DNA from: UBA7957 sp965222695
Lineage (GTDB): Bacteria > Pseudomonadota > Gammaproteobacteria > Granulosicoccales > Granulosicoccaceae
NCBI GenBank assembly: GCA_965222695.1
Contig: OZ244967.1
Coordinates: 1,116,001 to 1,180,000 of the forward strand
Direction of reading: 5' to 3'
DNA length: 64,000 nucleotides
In this document: positions 52,174-61,203 of the stretch, piece by piece
How the letters are laid out: each line of letters begins with the position of its first letter
How positions within the stretch are numbered: the first letter of the stretch is position 1
Position numbers and translations under genes: made by a program
Notes under the pieces: generated by a model
Database searches by the model: none
What the model saw: the letters and a program-made list of their open reading frames with translations, nothing else
Told to the model about the DNA's origin: nothing

Positions 52174-54194
52174 GTGTCGTTGCGGAAGCTGTGCTGGATA
52201 AATCCTCAAAGCACCGCTTGCGGTATGGCATGATCTGGATGGGTTTTTTTGTTTTTACGATTGTTTTGTACAGTCTGATCAATCTGTTTCCGGAATATTT
52301 TTCCTGGATGAAGAAATATCCGAAGAGCTGGAATATACCCTTGCGGTTCTGGATCAGTGATTTTATGCATTGGTTGATCAATGATCTTGATTTCGGATTA
52401 TTTACTTTTAAGCAACTGACCCGTTCCTTTTCCTGGTTGCTTGAGTGGCCGCTTTGGGCAGCGGCTGGGTTACTGGCCAAGGGATTCAGCTTTTCGGCCG
52501 ATCCCGGGGCACCGGTCATTCTCCAACGTTTACCCTGGTTAGCGATTATCTTTGTCGTTGTTTTTATCGCAATGCGAGTCAGCGGATGGAAGCTTGCAAG
52601 CCTGGTTGCAGCGTGTTTTCTGTATCTTGCACTCTTCGGTCAATGGGACAGCGCCATGCTGACCCTGAGTTCTATCATGATCGCCGTTCCTTTCGGTATT
52701 GTGCTGGGCGCGGCATTCGGGATTCTGGGCTTCCGGCACCCCAGATTTGAAAAACTTATGATACCGATTCTCGATGTTATGCAGACGGTTCCTGTGTTTG
52801 CGTATCTGGTGCCTGTATTGTTTCTTTTCGGTTTCGGTGCAGTGGCAGCGATGATTGCAACCATGATCTACGCAACACCGCCGATGATACGCACCACCAT
52901 GCTGGCCCTGAAACAGGTGCCGGAACAGTTGGTGGAATACGGTAAGATGGCGGGCTGTACCAAGCGTCAATTACTTTGGAAAGTTCAATTGCCCGGTGCC
53001 CGTAAAGGCATGATGGTCGGTGTAAATCAAGTCATCATGTTATCGCTGAATATGGTGATCATCGCTTCCATGATAGGTGCCGGTGGTCTGGGATATGATG
53101 TGCTGACAGCACTGCGACGACTGGATATTGGTGCCGGGCTTGAAGCTGGCTTGGCAATTACCTTACTCGCTATAGCACTGGACCGGTTGAGCCAGGCATT
53201 CGTGGAATATTCGGCTCTCGGAGATTCCCGTCACACCGGTAATTATTTTAAGCGCCACAGGCATTTTATCGGCGCATTGGTCATTGTATTTCTGCTTTAT
53301 ATAGCCGGATACTTCATATCCGCTGTCAATATCTATCCCGAATCCGGTTATATTACGACCCGGGAATTCTGGTCCGAGCTCGTGAAGTGGATCAATGTGA
53401 ATTATTTTGATCAACTGGAGGCGATTAAAACCTTTCTCTTACTGAATTTTATGATTCCGGTCAAACGGTTTCTGCTCGATGTGCCCTGGTTGTTGTTTGT
53501 CACCCTGCTTGCATTAATAGCCTACCAGCTCGGCGGAAAAAGGCTCTCACTGCTAACCACTTCTCTGGCGCTGTTTATTGTACTGACCGGGCAATGGCAA
53601 AAAGCAATGATCACGGTTTACCTATGCGGTGTGTCGGTCCTGTTTGCCACCTTGGTTGGTATTCCCGTGGGTATGTGGGCGGCATGGAAGCCGGGCGTAA
53701 AGCGTGTGATCAAGGTGATTATAGATACCTTGCAGACGCTTCCTTCCTTTGTCTACCTGATTCCGGTTGTGATGTTGTTCCGGGTAGGGGATTTTTCCGC
53801 CATGCTGGCTATTATCGCTTATTCGGTTGCGCCTGCCATACGCTACACAATCCATGGTATAGGACAGGTTCCCGGTGATATTATCGAAGCATCCCGCGCC
53901 ATGGGTTGTACGCGGATGCAGATTCTCAGGCGGGTTCAATTGCCTATCGCAATGCCACAAATCATGCTGGGTATCAATCAGACCATTATGATGGCCTTGT
54001 CTATGCTTGTGATTACCGCACTGGTAGGCACGCGGGATCTTGGACAGGAAGTCTATATTGCATTAACTAAAGCAGACACCGGCCGCGGGATTGTCGCCGG
54101 ACTTGCTGTGGCCTTTATTGCCATTATCAGCGACCGTCTGATTGGCGCCTGGGCACAGAAAAAGAAAAAGCAACTCGGACTTTCAGGCTTATGA
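52170..54194 (+). CDS. Quaternary-amine ABC transporter permease, two ProW-like domains fused
   Basis: An inner-membrane protein of 674 residues that is about twice the usual ProW length. Each half carries the same blocks: first WDSAMLTLSSIMIAVPFGIVLGAAFGILG, VMQTVPVFAYLVPVLFLFGFG, YGKMAGCTKRQLLWKVQLPGARKGMMVGVNQVIMLSLNMVIIASMIG; second WQKAMITVYLCGVSVLFATLVGIPVGMWAAW, TLQTLPSFVYLIPVVMLFRVG, ASRAMGCTRMQILRRVQLPIAMPQIMLGINQTIMMALSMLVITALVG. One chain can therefore form the full translocation path that ProW homodimers form. It overlaps both the ATPase and the phosphotransferase genes by four bases. Confidence 0.93.
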   Translation: MSVVAEAVLDKSSKHRLRYGMIWMGFFVFTIVLYSLINLFPEYFSWMKKYPKSWNIPLRFWISDFMHWLINDLDFGLFTFKQLTRSFSWLLEWPLWAAAGLLAKGFSFSADPGAPVILQRLPWLAIIFVVVFIAMRVSGWKLASLVAACFLYLALFGQWDSAMLTLSSIMIAVPFGIVLGAAFGILGFRHPRFEKLMIPILDVMQTVPVFAYLVPVLFLFGFGAVAAMIATMIYATPPMIRTTMLALKQVPEQLVEYGKMAGCTKRQLLWKVQLPGARKGMMVGVNQVIMLSLNMVIIASMIGAGGLGYDVLTALRRLDIGAGLEAGLAITLLAIALDRLSQAFVEYSALGDSRHTGNYFKRHRHFIGALVIVFLLYIAGYFISAVNIYPESGYITTREFWSELVKWINVNYFDQLEAIKTFLLLNFMIPVKRFLLDVPWLLFVTLLALIAYQLGGKRLSLLTTSLALFIVLTGQWQKAMITVYLCGVSVLFATLVGIPVGMWAAWKPGVKRVIKVIIDTLQTLPSFVYLIPVVMLFRVGDFSAMLAIIAYSVAPAIRYTIHGIGQVPGDIIEASRAMGCTRMQILRRVQLPIAMPQIMLGINQTIMMALSMLVITALVGTRDLGQEVYIALTKADTGRGIVAGLAVAFIAIISDRLIGAWAQKKKKQLGLSGL

Positions 54195-55084
54195 AATCTC
54201 TAAATCAACGTATCCGGAAATTGTCTGTTTGGCAATCGAAGGTTGATATCCAGCCTTTGGAGGGGGGAATCACCAACCGGAATTTTATCGTTCGGGACGG
54301 TAAAGATCGATACTTTGTCCGTGTCGGGGAAGATATTCCAGTACACGGTGTCATGCGGTTCAATGAACTTGCCGCGAGCAGAGCGGCGCACGAAGCGGGG
54401 ATCTCTCCCAAAGTTGTGCATGCAGAACCCGGGATCATGGTACTGGACTATATCGATGCTAAACCCATGGTGGCGGAACAAATCAGAGAGCCGGAAAATC
54501 TGACCCGTATATTAGACCTGATACGCCGCTGTCACCAGGATATACCCACTGTATTCAGAGGTCCCGGGCTTGTGTTTTGGGTATTCCAGGTCTTGCGAGA
54601 CTATACACAGACCCTGCGCGATGGCAGCAGCCGCTGGCAGGAAAAGCTTGGGGAGCTGAATCTGATCGCTGAAAAACTGGAGGGCGATGTCGGGAAAATC
54701 GATCTGGTGTTCGGCCATAATGATTTGCTTGCGGCTAATTTTCTTGACGATGGAAAGAGAATCTGGCTGGTCGACTGGGATTACGCGGGATTTAATTCTC
54801 CACTGTTCGACCTGGGTGGATTGGCTTCGAATAATGAATTTCCTGCAGAGCTGGAAGGATATATGCTCAGTTCTTATTTCGGAAAATTCCTGGATGAGGA
54901 CTTGCTAAAACAGTATTCTGCCATGAAATGCGCTTCTTTGTTGCGCGAAACCATGTGGAGTATGGTGTCGGAAATTTATTCGACGATCGATTTCGACTAC
55001 GAAGGATATACAGCGGACAACCTTGCGGGGTTTTACAAGGCCTGGGGTGCCCATCAGAATAGCTATTCAAGTGGGGCCGAATGA
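54191..55084 (+). CDS. Choline/ethanolamine-kinase-like phosphotransferase 1
   Basis: A cytoplasmic kinase-fold protein of 297 residues from the APH/choline kinase (LicA) family. The glycine-rich loop region is LEGGITNRNFIV and the nucleotide-binding lysine region is RYFVRVGED. The catalytic loop FGHNDLLAANFLDD and metal-binding VDWDYAGFNSPLFDLGGLAS correspond to the Brenner and DxD motifs, both intact. The genes before and after it overlap by four bases. Position in a quaternary-amine uptake operon suggests it phosphorylates the imported amino-alcohol. It is clearly paralogous to the protein at 60016-60930. Confidence 0.88.
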   Translation: MKSLNQRIRKLSVWQSKVDIQPLEGGITNRNFIVRDGKDRYFVRVGEDIPVHGVMRFNELAASRAAHEAGISPKVVHAEPGIMVLDYIDAKPMVAEQIREPENLTRILDLIRRCHQDIPTVFRGPGLVFWVFQVLRDYTQTLRDGSSRWQEKLGELNLIAEKLEGDVGKIDLVFGHNDLLAANFLDDGKRIWLVDWDYAGFNSPLFDLGGLASNNEFPAELEGYMLSSYFGKFLDEDLLKQYSAMKCASLLRETMWSMVSEIYSTIDFDYEGYTADNLAGFYKAWGAHQNSYSSGAE

Positions 55085-57528
55085 TGAGCGCAATACCGCA
55101 ACATGCCCGGGTAGTCATAGTCGGCGGTGGTATTGTCGGGTGTTCAACGGCCTATCATCTCGCAAAACTGGGGTGGAAGGATATTGTACTGCTGGAACGT
55201 CACAAACTGACCAGCGGCAGTACTTTTCATGCCGCCGGTCTGGTCGGCCAACTCAGGTCCCAGGCCGGTATTACTCAACTGCTTGGCCATTCGATCGAAC
55301 TTTACGACCGGCTGGAAGCGGAAACCGGCCTGGCCACAGGATGGAAAAAGAACGGTGGATTGCGCCTGGCTTGTAATGAACAGCGAATGATCGAAATCAA
55401 GCGTCAGGCCACCACAGCCCATAGCTTTGGACTCGAAATGCATATTCTTACTCCCGGTGAGGCCAGATCGCTCTGGCCTTTGATGAATATATCAGATGTA
55501 AAGGGAGCCGCTTTTCTGCCGACCGACGGACAGGCGAATCCTTCGGATATCACTGTTTCGCTGGCCAAAGGCGCGCGCATGGCGGGTGTGCGGATTATTG
55601 AAGATTGCGAAGTTGGGGATGTGTTGTTAAAAAACGGTAGGGTAAGTGCCGTCTCTCACAACGAAGGCGAGATTCAATGCGAAATTGTGGTGAATTGCTG
55701 TGGTCAGTGGGCAAGGGAATTCGGTGAAAAATCCGGTGTGAATATTCCTCTGGTATCTATGCAGCATCAGTATATGATTACCGAGGCCATCGAAGGTGTC
55801 AGTTCTGATTTACCGACGTTGCGGGATCCGGATCGTCTGACGTATTACAAGGAAGACGTGGGCGGGCTGGTCATGGGCGGCTACGAACCCAACCCGATCA
55901 GCTGGGCGGAGCGCGGATTTCCGCCGGATTTTCAATTTCGGCTGTTGAATCCTGACTGGGATCATTTTGAGCAACTGATGAATCTGGCTCTGCCCAGGGT
56001 GCCGGCGCTTGAGTCGGCGGGTGTTCGCGAGTTGATTAACGGGCCCGAAAGCTTTACACCCGATGGCAATTTCATTCTCGGTGAAGCACCGGAAGTGAAA
56101 AACTACTTCGTCGCTGCCGGGTTTAATGCATTCGGTATCGCCGCCGGCGGCGGTGCGGGCAAAGCTCTGGCGGAATGGATCGACGGAGGCGAACCGCCCT
56201 ATGATTTGTGGGCTGTGGATATACGGCGTTTCGGTGCACCGCATGCCGATTTATCCTGGGTCAGACAGCGTACGAGAGAGATGTACGGTAAACACTATAC
56301 CATTGCCTGGCCGATGGAGGAGCACGAATCGGCCAGGCCGGTTCGTCGCTCGCCCTTGTATTCGACCCTGAGAGGCCAGGGTGCCTGCTTTGGCGAAAAA
56401 CTCGGTTGGGAGCGGCCCAATTGGTTTGCGTCTCCGGATAGGGATGCCAAAGATCAATACAGCTTTCAACGGCAAAACTGGTTTGATGCAGTTGGCCGGG
56501 AACATCGCGCAACCCGGCAAAAAGCGGCCTTGTTTGATCAAACGTCATTCGCTAAATTTTTGTTGCTCGGCAAAGATGCCCTGGAAGCCTTGAACTGGAT
56601 ATGCGCCAATCGGATAGATCGCCCGGTGGGCACCCTGGTATATACCCAAATGCTGAATAAACGCGGTGGAATCGAGTGCGATCTGACGGTAGCGAGATTA
56701 GCTGAACAGGAATTTTATATCGTTACCGGAACGGGTTTCGCCACTCACGATTTTCATTGGATTCGTTCAAATCTGCCGCCCACCATGGACGTTCAGCTGA
56801 TCGATATGACTTCATCATTCGCGGTATTGTCCCTGATGGGCCCGATGTCGCGTGACATTCTGCAGCGAGTCTGTAGCAGTGATTTTTCCAATAAAGCCTT
56901 CCCTTTCGCCCGGGTTCGGGATATCTGTATTGCCGGTGCCAGGGTCAGGGCCATGCGTGTTACTTATGTCGGAGAGCTGGGCTGGGAGTTGCATATTCCG
57001 GCAGAGTCAGCCCTGACTGTTTACCGGTCCCTGATGCGCGCGGGCAAGGAATTTGAACTGGTCAACGCCGGATACAGGGCAATTGAAAGCCTGCGCCTGG
57101 AAAAAGCCTACCGTGCCTGGGCCGCGGATTTGACGCCGGATACCACTCCTCTGGAGGCAGGCCTGGCCTGGGCGGTTAAATTGAATACCGATATCGATTT
57201 TCACGGACGCCAGGCACTGGAAAAGCAAAAGCGCAAGGGGCTAAAAAAGAGATTTGCCGGGTTCACGGTAAGCGACTCTGAAATCATGCTGTTTGGCCGT
57301 GAAACCCTGTATCGCAACGGTGAACGAGTCGGTTGGTTAAGCAGCGGCGGCTATGGCTATACGGTGGAAAAAAACATCGGTTACGGCTACGTGCGGAGCG
57401 AACAAGCGATAAGCCATGAATTTCTGCTGTCCGGAGACTACGAATTGGAAGTCGCCGCTCAACGCGTAAACTGCGAGATACATCTGCAACCCTTGTATGA
57501 TCCGAAAATGACGCGAATTAAGACCTAA
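55081..57528 (+). CDS. FAD-dependent demethylase 1, dimethylglycine/sarcosine dehydrogenase family (DAO-GcvT fusion)
   Basis: A protein of 815 residues. The N-terminal DAO domain has the FAD-binding VVIVGGGIVGCSTAYHLAKLG and GSTFHAAGLVGQLRSQ, where His50 matches the histidine that binds FAD covalently in this family. The middle DAO part ends in GPESFTPDGNFILGEAPEVKNYFVAAGFNAFGIAAGGGAG. The C-terminal GcvT-like folate domain (about 430-815) has DQTSFAKFLL, GIECDLTVARLAEQEFYIVTGTGFATHDFHWI, GELGWELHIPAE and GYRAIESLRLEKAYRAWAADLTPDTTPLEAGL. It probably oxidises an N-methyl group and loads the C1 unit on tetrahydrofolate. ATGA overlap with the kinase; ATGs at 55081 and 55084 are both possible. 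Confidence 0.92.
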   Translation: MMSAIPQHARVVIVGGGIVGCSTAYHLAKLGWKDIVLLERHKLTSGSTFHAAGLVGQLRSQAGITQLLGHSIELYDRLEAETGLATGWKKNGGLRLACNEQRMIEIKRQATTAHSFGLEMHILTPGEARSLWPLMNISDVKGAAFLPTDGQANPSDITVSLAKGARMAGVRIIEDCEVGDVLLKNGRVSAVSHNEGEIQCEIVVNCCGQWAREFGEKSGVNIPLVSMQHQYMITEAIEGVSSDLPTLRDPDRLTYYKEDVGGLVMGGYEPNPISWAERGFPPDFQFRLLNPDWDHFEQLMNLALPRVPALESAGVRELINGPESFTPDGNFILGEAPEVKNYFVAAGFNAFGIAAGGGAGKALAEWIDGGEPPYDLWAVDIRRFGAPHADLSWVRQRTREMYGKHYTIAWPMEEHESARPVRRSPLYSTLRGQGACFGEKLGWERPNWFASPDRDAKDQYSFQRQNWFDAVGREHRATRQKAALFDQTSFAKFLLLGKDALEALNWICANRIDRPVGTLVYTQMLNKRGGIECDLTVARLAEQEFYIVTGTGFATHDFHWIRSNLPPTMDVQLIDMTSSFAVLSLMGPMSRDILQRVCSSDFSNKAFPFARVRDICIAGARVRAMRVTYVGELGWELHIPAESALTVYRSLMRAGKEFELVNAGYRAIESLRLEKAYRAWAADLTPDTTPLEAGLAWAVKLNTDIDFHGRQALEKQKRKGLKKRFAGFTVSDSEIMLFGRETLYRNGERVGWLSSGGYGYTVEKNIGYGYVRSEQAISHEFLLSGDYELEVAAQRVNCEIHLQPLYDPKMTRIKT

Positions 57529-57555
57529 GATCATTTCGAGCCGGAGGACGCACAG

Positions 57556-59967
57556 GTGAAAAACACTGCGGAAATAGTCATTATAGGCGGTGGTGCGCTC
57601 GGTTGCAGTATCGCCTATCATCTGAGTAAACTGGGTAAAAAGGATATTGTATTATTAGAGAAATCCGCCCTGACCCATGGTTGTACCTGGCATGCGGCTG
57701 GTCTTATCGGGCAATTGCGCAACAACCGAAATTTGACTCGAATGCTGCAATACAGCGCCGAACTCTATGACCGTCTTGAAGCCGAAACAGGGATGGCTAC
57801 GGGCTGGCGTAAAGTCGGCAGTTTGCGTATTGCCTCCTCGCCCGAGCGGTGGAAGGAAATCAAACGTACTGCGACTACAGCCCGCAGCTTTGGTTTTGAA
57901 TTAAATCTCATCACCGCCACAGAGGCGAGGGAGTTGTTTCCTTTGATGACTGCCGAAGGGGTCGAGGGTGCGGCTTGGATTGCATCGGACGGCTATGTTG
58001 ACCCTGCAGGTTTGACTCAGGCTCTGGCTAAAGGTGCCAGAAACGGAGGAGTTGAAATCCGGGAGGGTGTCAGAGTTACCGGCTTGCAACGCGAAGGCCG
58101 CCGAATATCCAGTGTGATCTGTGAGCAAGATGAAATACAGGCGGAAGTCGTGGTTAATGCCGCCGGGCTCTGGGCCCGGCAGGTAGGATTTATGGCTGGA
58201 GTACATATTCCTGCCGGTGTGGTTGAACATCAATACGCGGTGACGGAAAAAAACGATGCAATCTCTGCTGATTTTCCGACGTTTCGTGATCCGGATAATC
58301 TGTTTTACCTTAAGCCCGAACCGGGTGCCCTGGCGTTGGGGGGTTGGGAGCCCGATACTGTTTACTGCGCTCATGGGATAGTACCCTGGTCGTTCGGCCA
58401 GGAACTTTTTCCCTCCAGTTTTGAACGATTTGAGCAAATCGCCGAGCCCGCGATGGCGCGCTTGCCACTGTTGCAAAGTCTTGGGATCAGAACCTTGATC
58501 AACGGCCCTATTCCGGTATCTCCCGATGGCGAACCGATAATGGGTAAGCCGAACGGGCTGGATAATTTTTTTGTAGCCTGTGGTTTCACTGCGGGTATCG
58601 CGGGATGCGGCGGCGCTGGACGGGCGCTTGCTCACTGGATTGTTGACGGTGATCCGGGTATGGATTTATGGTCTTTTGATATCCGCCGGTTCGGACCGCA
58701 TCACAATAGTGATTACTTTTTGCAGGCGCGCACGGTTGAGGCCTACAGTGCCTATTATTTGATGCACTACCCGGGTGAAGAAGCTCACAGCGCCAGGGGT
58801 ATTCGGAAAAGCCCGCTTTATCGGACGCTTAAGAATAAAGGTGCGGTTTATGGTTCAAAATTCGGGTGGGAGCGCCCAAACTGGTTTGCCACCCAAGGCT
58901 TTGAGGCGGTGGATAAGCCGGCCTACGATCATCCGAACTGGTTCGAAGCGGTGGGAGCCGAACACCGGGCGATTCGGGAGCGCGTGGCACTGATCGATCA
59001 AACTTCTTTCGCCAAATTTGAGATCAGCGGACCGGGATCTTTGGATTTGTTACAGATGCTGGCAGTCAATTCCATCGATCGGCCTGTCGGTTCCATCATC
59101 TACACACAGTTTTGCAACGAAAACGGCGGCATTGAGGCTGATGTCACTATTACACGCCTGGCACTGAATAAGTTTTACCTCGTTACCGGTTCGGGCTTCG
59201 GTGTGCATGATAGCGGTTGGATCGAATCACATCTGCAAAAAGAGGGGGTTGTCACGATACAGGATGTCACAGCTAACCGGGCGGTGCTGAATATCTGCGG
59301 CCCGGACTCCAGACGGGTGCTGGAATCAGTCTGTGACTCCGATATAGGCAATAAGAGCTTTCCTTATATGCAATCCCGGGAATTAACGATTGGTGCGGCC
59401 TCTGTGCGGGCACTTCGTACCAGTTACTCAGGTGAATTGGGCTATGAACTGCACACGCCGGTAGAGTTTGCATCACATCTCTACGAACTGCTTTGGCAGG
59501 CGGGGCAGGCATACGACATAGTGAATGCCGGATACAGAGCGATCGATTCCCTGCGAATGGAAAAAGGATATCTCTACTGGAGCGCCGATATATCGCCCGA
59601 CTATAATCCTTACGAGGCCGGGTTGGGATTTTGTGTAGACCTCGGCAAACCTGAGTTTATTGGCCGCAAGGCCTTACTGAAAGTCAAAAAACGGGGTATT
59701 CAACGAAAACTCTGTTGCTTTACACTGGAAAAGAGAACCCCTGTCTTTGGCGGTGAGGCCATATTGCACAAAGGGGAGGTTGTGGGAGTCACCAGCAGCG
59801 GTAACTATGGTCACACTATAGGTAAAAGTATAGTCTTCGGTTACTTATTCAAGCCATACTGTGATTATGACGACGGGTTCGAAATCGAAGCCTTTTGTCA
59901 AGCCGTAAAAGCGGAGCGGCGGCCGAGAGTCCTTTATGATCCCAAAAAAACCAAACTATTGGCTTAG
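57556..59967 (+). CDS. FAD-dependent demethylase 2, dimethylglycine/sarcosine dehydrogenase family (DAO-GcvT fusion)
   Basis: A paralogue of the preceding gene, 803 residues, starting with GTG (GGAGG eight bases upstream). FAD motif IVIIGGGALGCSIAYHLSKLG and GCTWHAAGLIGQLRNN, with His46 at the covalent flavin position. Its DAO domain ends in GPIPVSPDGEPIMGKPNGLDNFFVACGFTAGIAGCGGAG. The GcvT domain has DQTSFAKFEISGP, GIEADVTITRLALNKFYLVTGSGFGVHDSGWI, GELGYELHTPVE and GYRAIDSLRMEKGYLYWSADISPDYNPYEAGL. The two copies differ in many active-site-adjacent residues (SQAG versus NNRN after QLR), so they may act on successive methyl groups or different substrates (inference). The gap to the first copy is 27 bp. 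Confidence 0.92.
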   Translation: MKNTAEIVIIGGGALGCSIAYHLSKLGKKDIVLLEKSALTHGCTWHAAGLIGQLRNNRNLTRMLQYSAELYDRLEAETGMATGWRKVGSLRIASSPERWKEIKRTATTARSFGFELNLITATEARELFPLMTAEGVEGAAWIASDGYVDPAGLTQALAKGARNGGVEIREGVRVTGLQREGRRISSVICEQDEIQAEVVVNAAGLWARQVGFMAGVHIPAGVVEHQYAVTEKNDAISADFPTFRDPDNLFYLKPEPGALALGGWEPDTVYCAHGIVPWSFGQELFPSSFERFEQIAEPAMARLPLLQSLGIRTLINGPIPVSPDGEPIMGKPNGLDNFFVACGFTAGIAGCGGAGRALAHWIVDGDPGMDLWSFDIRRFGPHHNSDYFLQARTVEAYSAYYLMHYPGEEAHSARGIRKSPLYRTLKNKGAVYGSKFGWERPNWFATQGFEAVDKPAYDHPNWFEAVGAEHRAIRERVALIDQTSFAKFEISGPGSLDLLQMLAVNSIDRPVGSIIYTQFCNENGGIEADVTITRLALNKFYLVTGSGFGVHDSGWIESHLQKEGVVTIQDVTANRAVLNICGPDSRRVLESVCDSDIGNKSFPYMQSRELTIGAASVRALRTSYSGELGYELHTPVEFASHLYELLWQAGQAYDIVNAGYRAIDSLRMEKGYLYWSADISPDYNPYEAGLGFCVDLGKPEFIGRKALLKVKKRGIQRKLCCFTLEKRTPVFGGEAILHKGEVVGVTSSGNYGHTIGKSIVFGYLFKPYCDYDDGFEIEAFCQAVKAERRPRVLYDPKKTKLLA

Positions 59968-60015
59968 GGCCTGTTAACACTTATGGACTCATGCCCATAA
60001 TAATAGAGAGAAAAT

Positions 60016-60930
60016 ATGAACACTCCGAGTAAGACGATTGTTTCTCAAATCCCCGAACTGGCTCGGCGCGATTTCAAATCGCTTGAATTTAAGCGCTTGG
60101 GCGGCCTGACCAATAAAGTCTTCCGTGTCCAGGCCGAAGATCAACGATTTTTACTACGCATACCGGGGGAGGGTACGGAAGACTATATCGACCGCCGGGT
60201 TGAAGCACACAATGCACGAGCCGCCGCCAATGCGGGTGTTTCAGCGAATGTATTGTACTTCGACAGCGACAGCGGACTTATGCTGGCCGAGTATATTGAA
60301 AACTGTGAAACCATGACTGCCGAGGGGTTTAGACATCATAAAGACGCAGCGGCAGAAGCCGGCCGGCTGTTTAGCCGGCTGCATAACAGTGGCGAGACGT
60401 TTCAGTTCAGATTCGAACTCTTCAGCATGATCGATGGTTATTTGACTACACTGAAGAAGCTTAATACCGAACTTCCCGATGGTTACCATAAAGTTGTCAG
60501 GGAGGCTGAACCCGTGCGTGAAAAACTCAATCAATGTCCGGCACCGCTTGCACCCTGTCATTGTGATCCTTTGGCCGAGAATTTTCTTTATGACGGTAAA
60601 AATATGTGGCTGGTCGACTGGGAGTATTCCGGTATGAATGACCCTCTGTGGGATTTAGGTGATCTTTCCGTTGAAGCCGGGTTCAATGAAGAGCAGGATC
60701 AACAGATGCTGTTGGCTTATTGCGGAGGAGAGATTACTGCGGATAAACAGGGAAGAATGGTGATTTACAAGGCTATGTGCGATTTGCTGTGGACTTTATG
60801 GGGCTTAATACAACACGCAAACGACAATCCCAGTGAAGATTTTTGGGCCTATTCGATTAACCGGTTTGAGCGTTGTCAGCAGTTGATGGGGCGGGAGATG
60901 TTTGCCAGGCATTTGGATGCTATTGCATAG
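60016..60930 (+). CDS. Choline/ethanolamine-kinase-like phosphotransferase 2
   Basis: A cytoplasmic kinase-fold protein of 304 residues. It has LGGLTNKVFRVQAEDQRFLLRIPGEGTEDYIDRRVEAHNARAAANAGVS, a good match to LicA/choline kinases including the IDR block. The catalytic loop is PCHCDPLAENFLYD (His-Cys-Asp with the later Asn), and VDWEYSGMNDPLWDLGDLSVEAGF is the metal-binding block. It resembles true choline kinases more closely than the first copy does. It is the last gene of the operon, 48 bp after the second dehydrogenase, with GAGAG upstream of its ATG. A long palindrome follows 20 bp after its stop. Confidence 0.9.
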   Translation: MNTPSKTIVSQIPELARRDFKSLEFKRLGGLTNKVFRVQAEDQRFLLRIPGEGTEDYIDRRVEAHNARAAANAGVSANVLYFDSDSGLMLAEYIENCETMTAEGFRHHKDAAAEAGRLFSRLHNSGETFQFRFELFSMIDGYLTTLKKLNTELPDGYHKVVREAEPVREKLNQCPAPLAPCHCDPLAENFLYDGKNMWLVDWEYSGMNDPLWDLGDLSVEAGFNEEQDQQMLLAYCGGEITADKQGRMVIYKAMCDLLWTLWGLIQHANDNPSEDFWAYSINRFERCQQLMGREMFARHLDAIA

Positions 60931-60950
60931 CCGATGCTGGTTGGACCGTC

Positions 60951-61059
60951 AAGGCAAGTGGGGATGGTCGAGCGGAAATCGCCGTAAATATATCCCTACA
61001 GGCTTGACGGCGGCTGTCCCTGCCGCCGACATTTCCGCTCGGCCATCCCCACTTGCCTT
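60951..61059. repeat. Nested palindromic repeat element (109 bp)
   Basis: The outer arms at 60951-60979 and 61031-61059 are 29 bp each and match with a single mismatch (AAGGCAAGTGGGGATGG... against its reverse complement). Between them CGGCGGC (61008-61014) and GCCGCCG (61022-61028) form an inner hairpin. No coding content. It can act as a terminator for the amine operon. The middle block (CGCCGTAAATATATCCCTAC, then GGCTTGACGGCGGC) has the look of a dispersed genomic repeat, but no second copy is in this window. Confidence 0.85.
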
Positions 61060-61203
61060 AACTTGGTGCTTCACCTTACGTCAGTATCTCCACGATAAAA
61101 TGACTTAAAACCCCCCGTTTTCCGGTTCCATCAGTCTCTGTAAGGTTGGATTCAGCTTATTCGCCTATAATCCCGGCTAAGTGAGATAAAGCGCGCAATA
61201 ATT

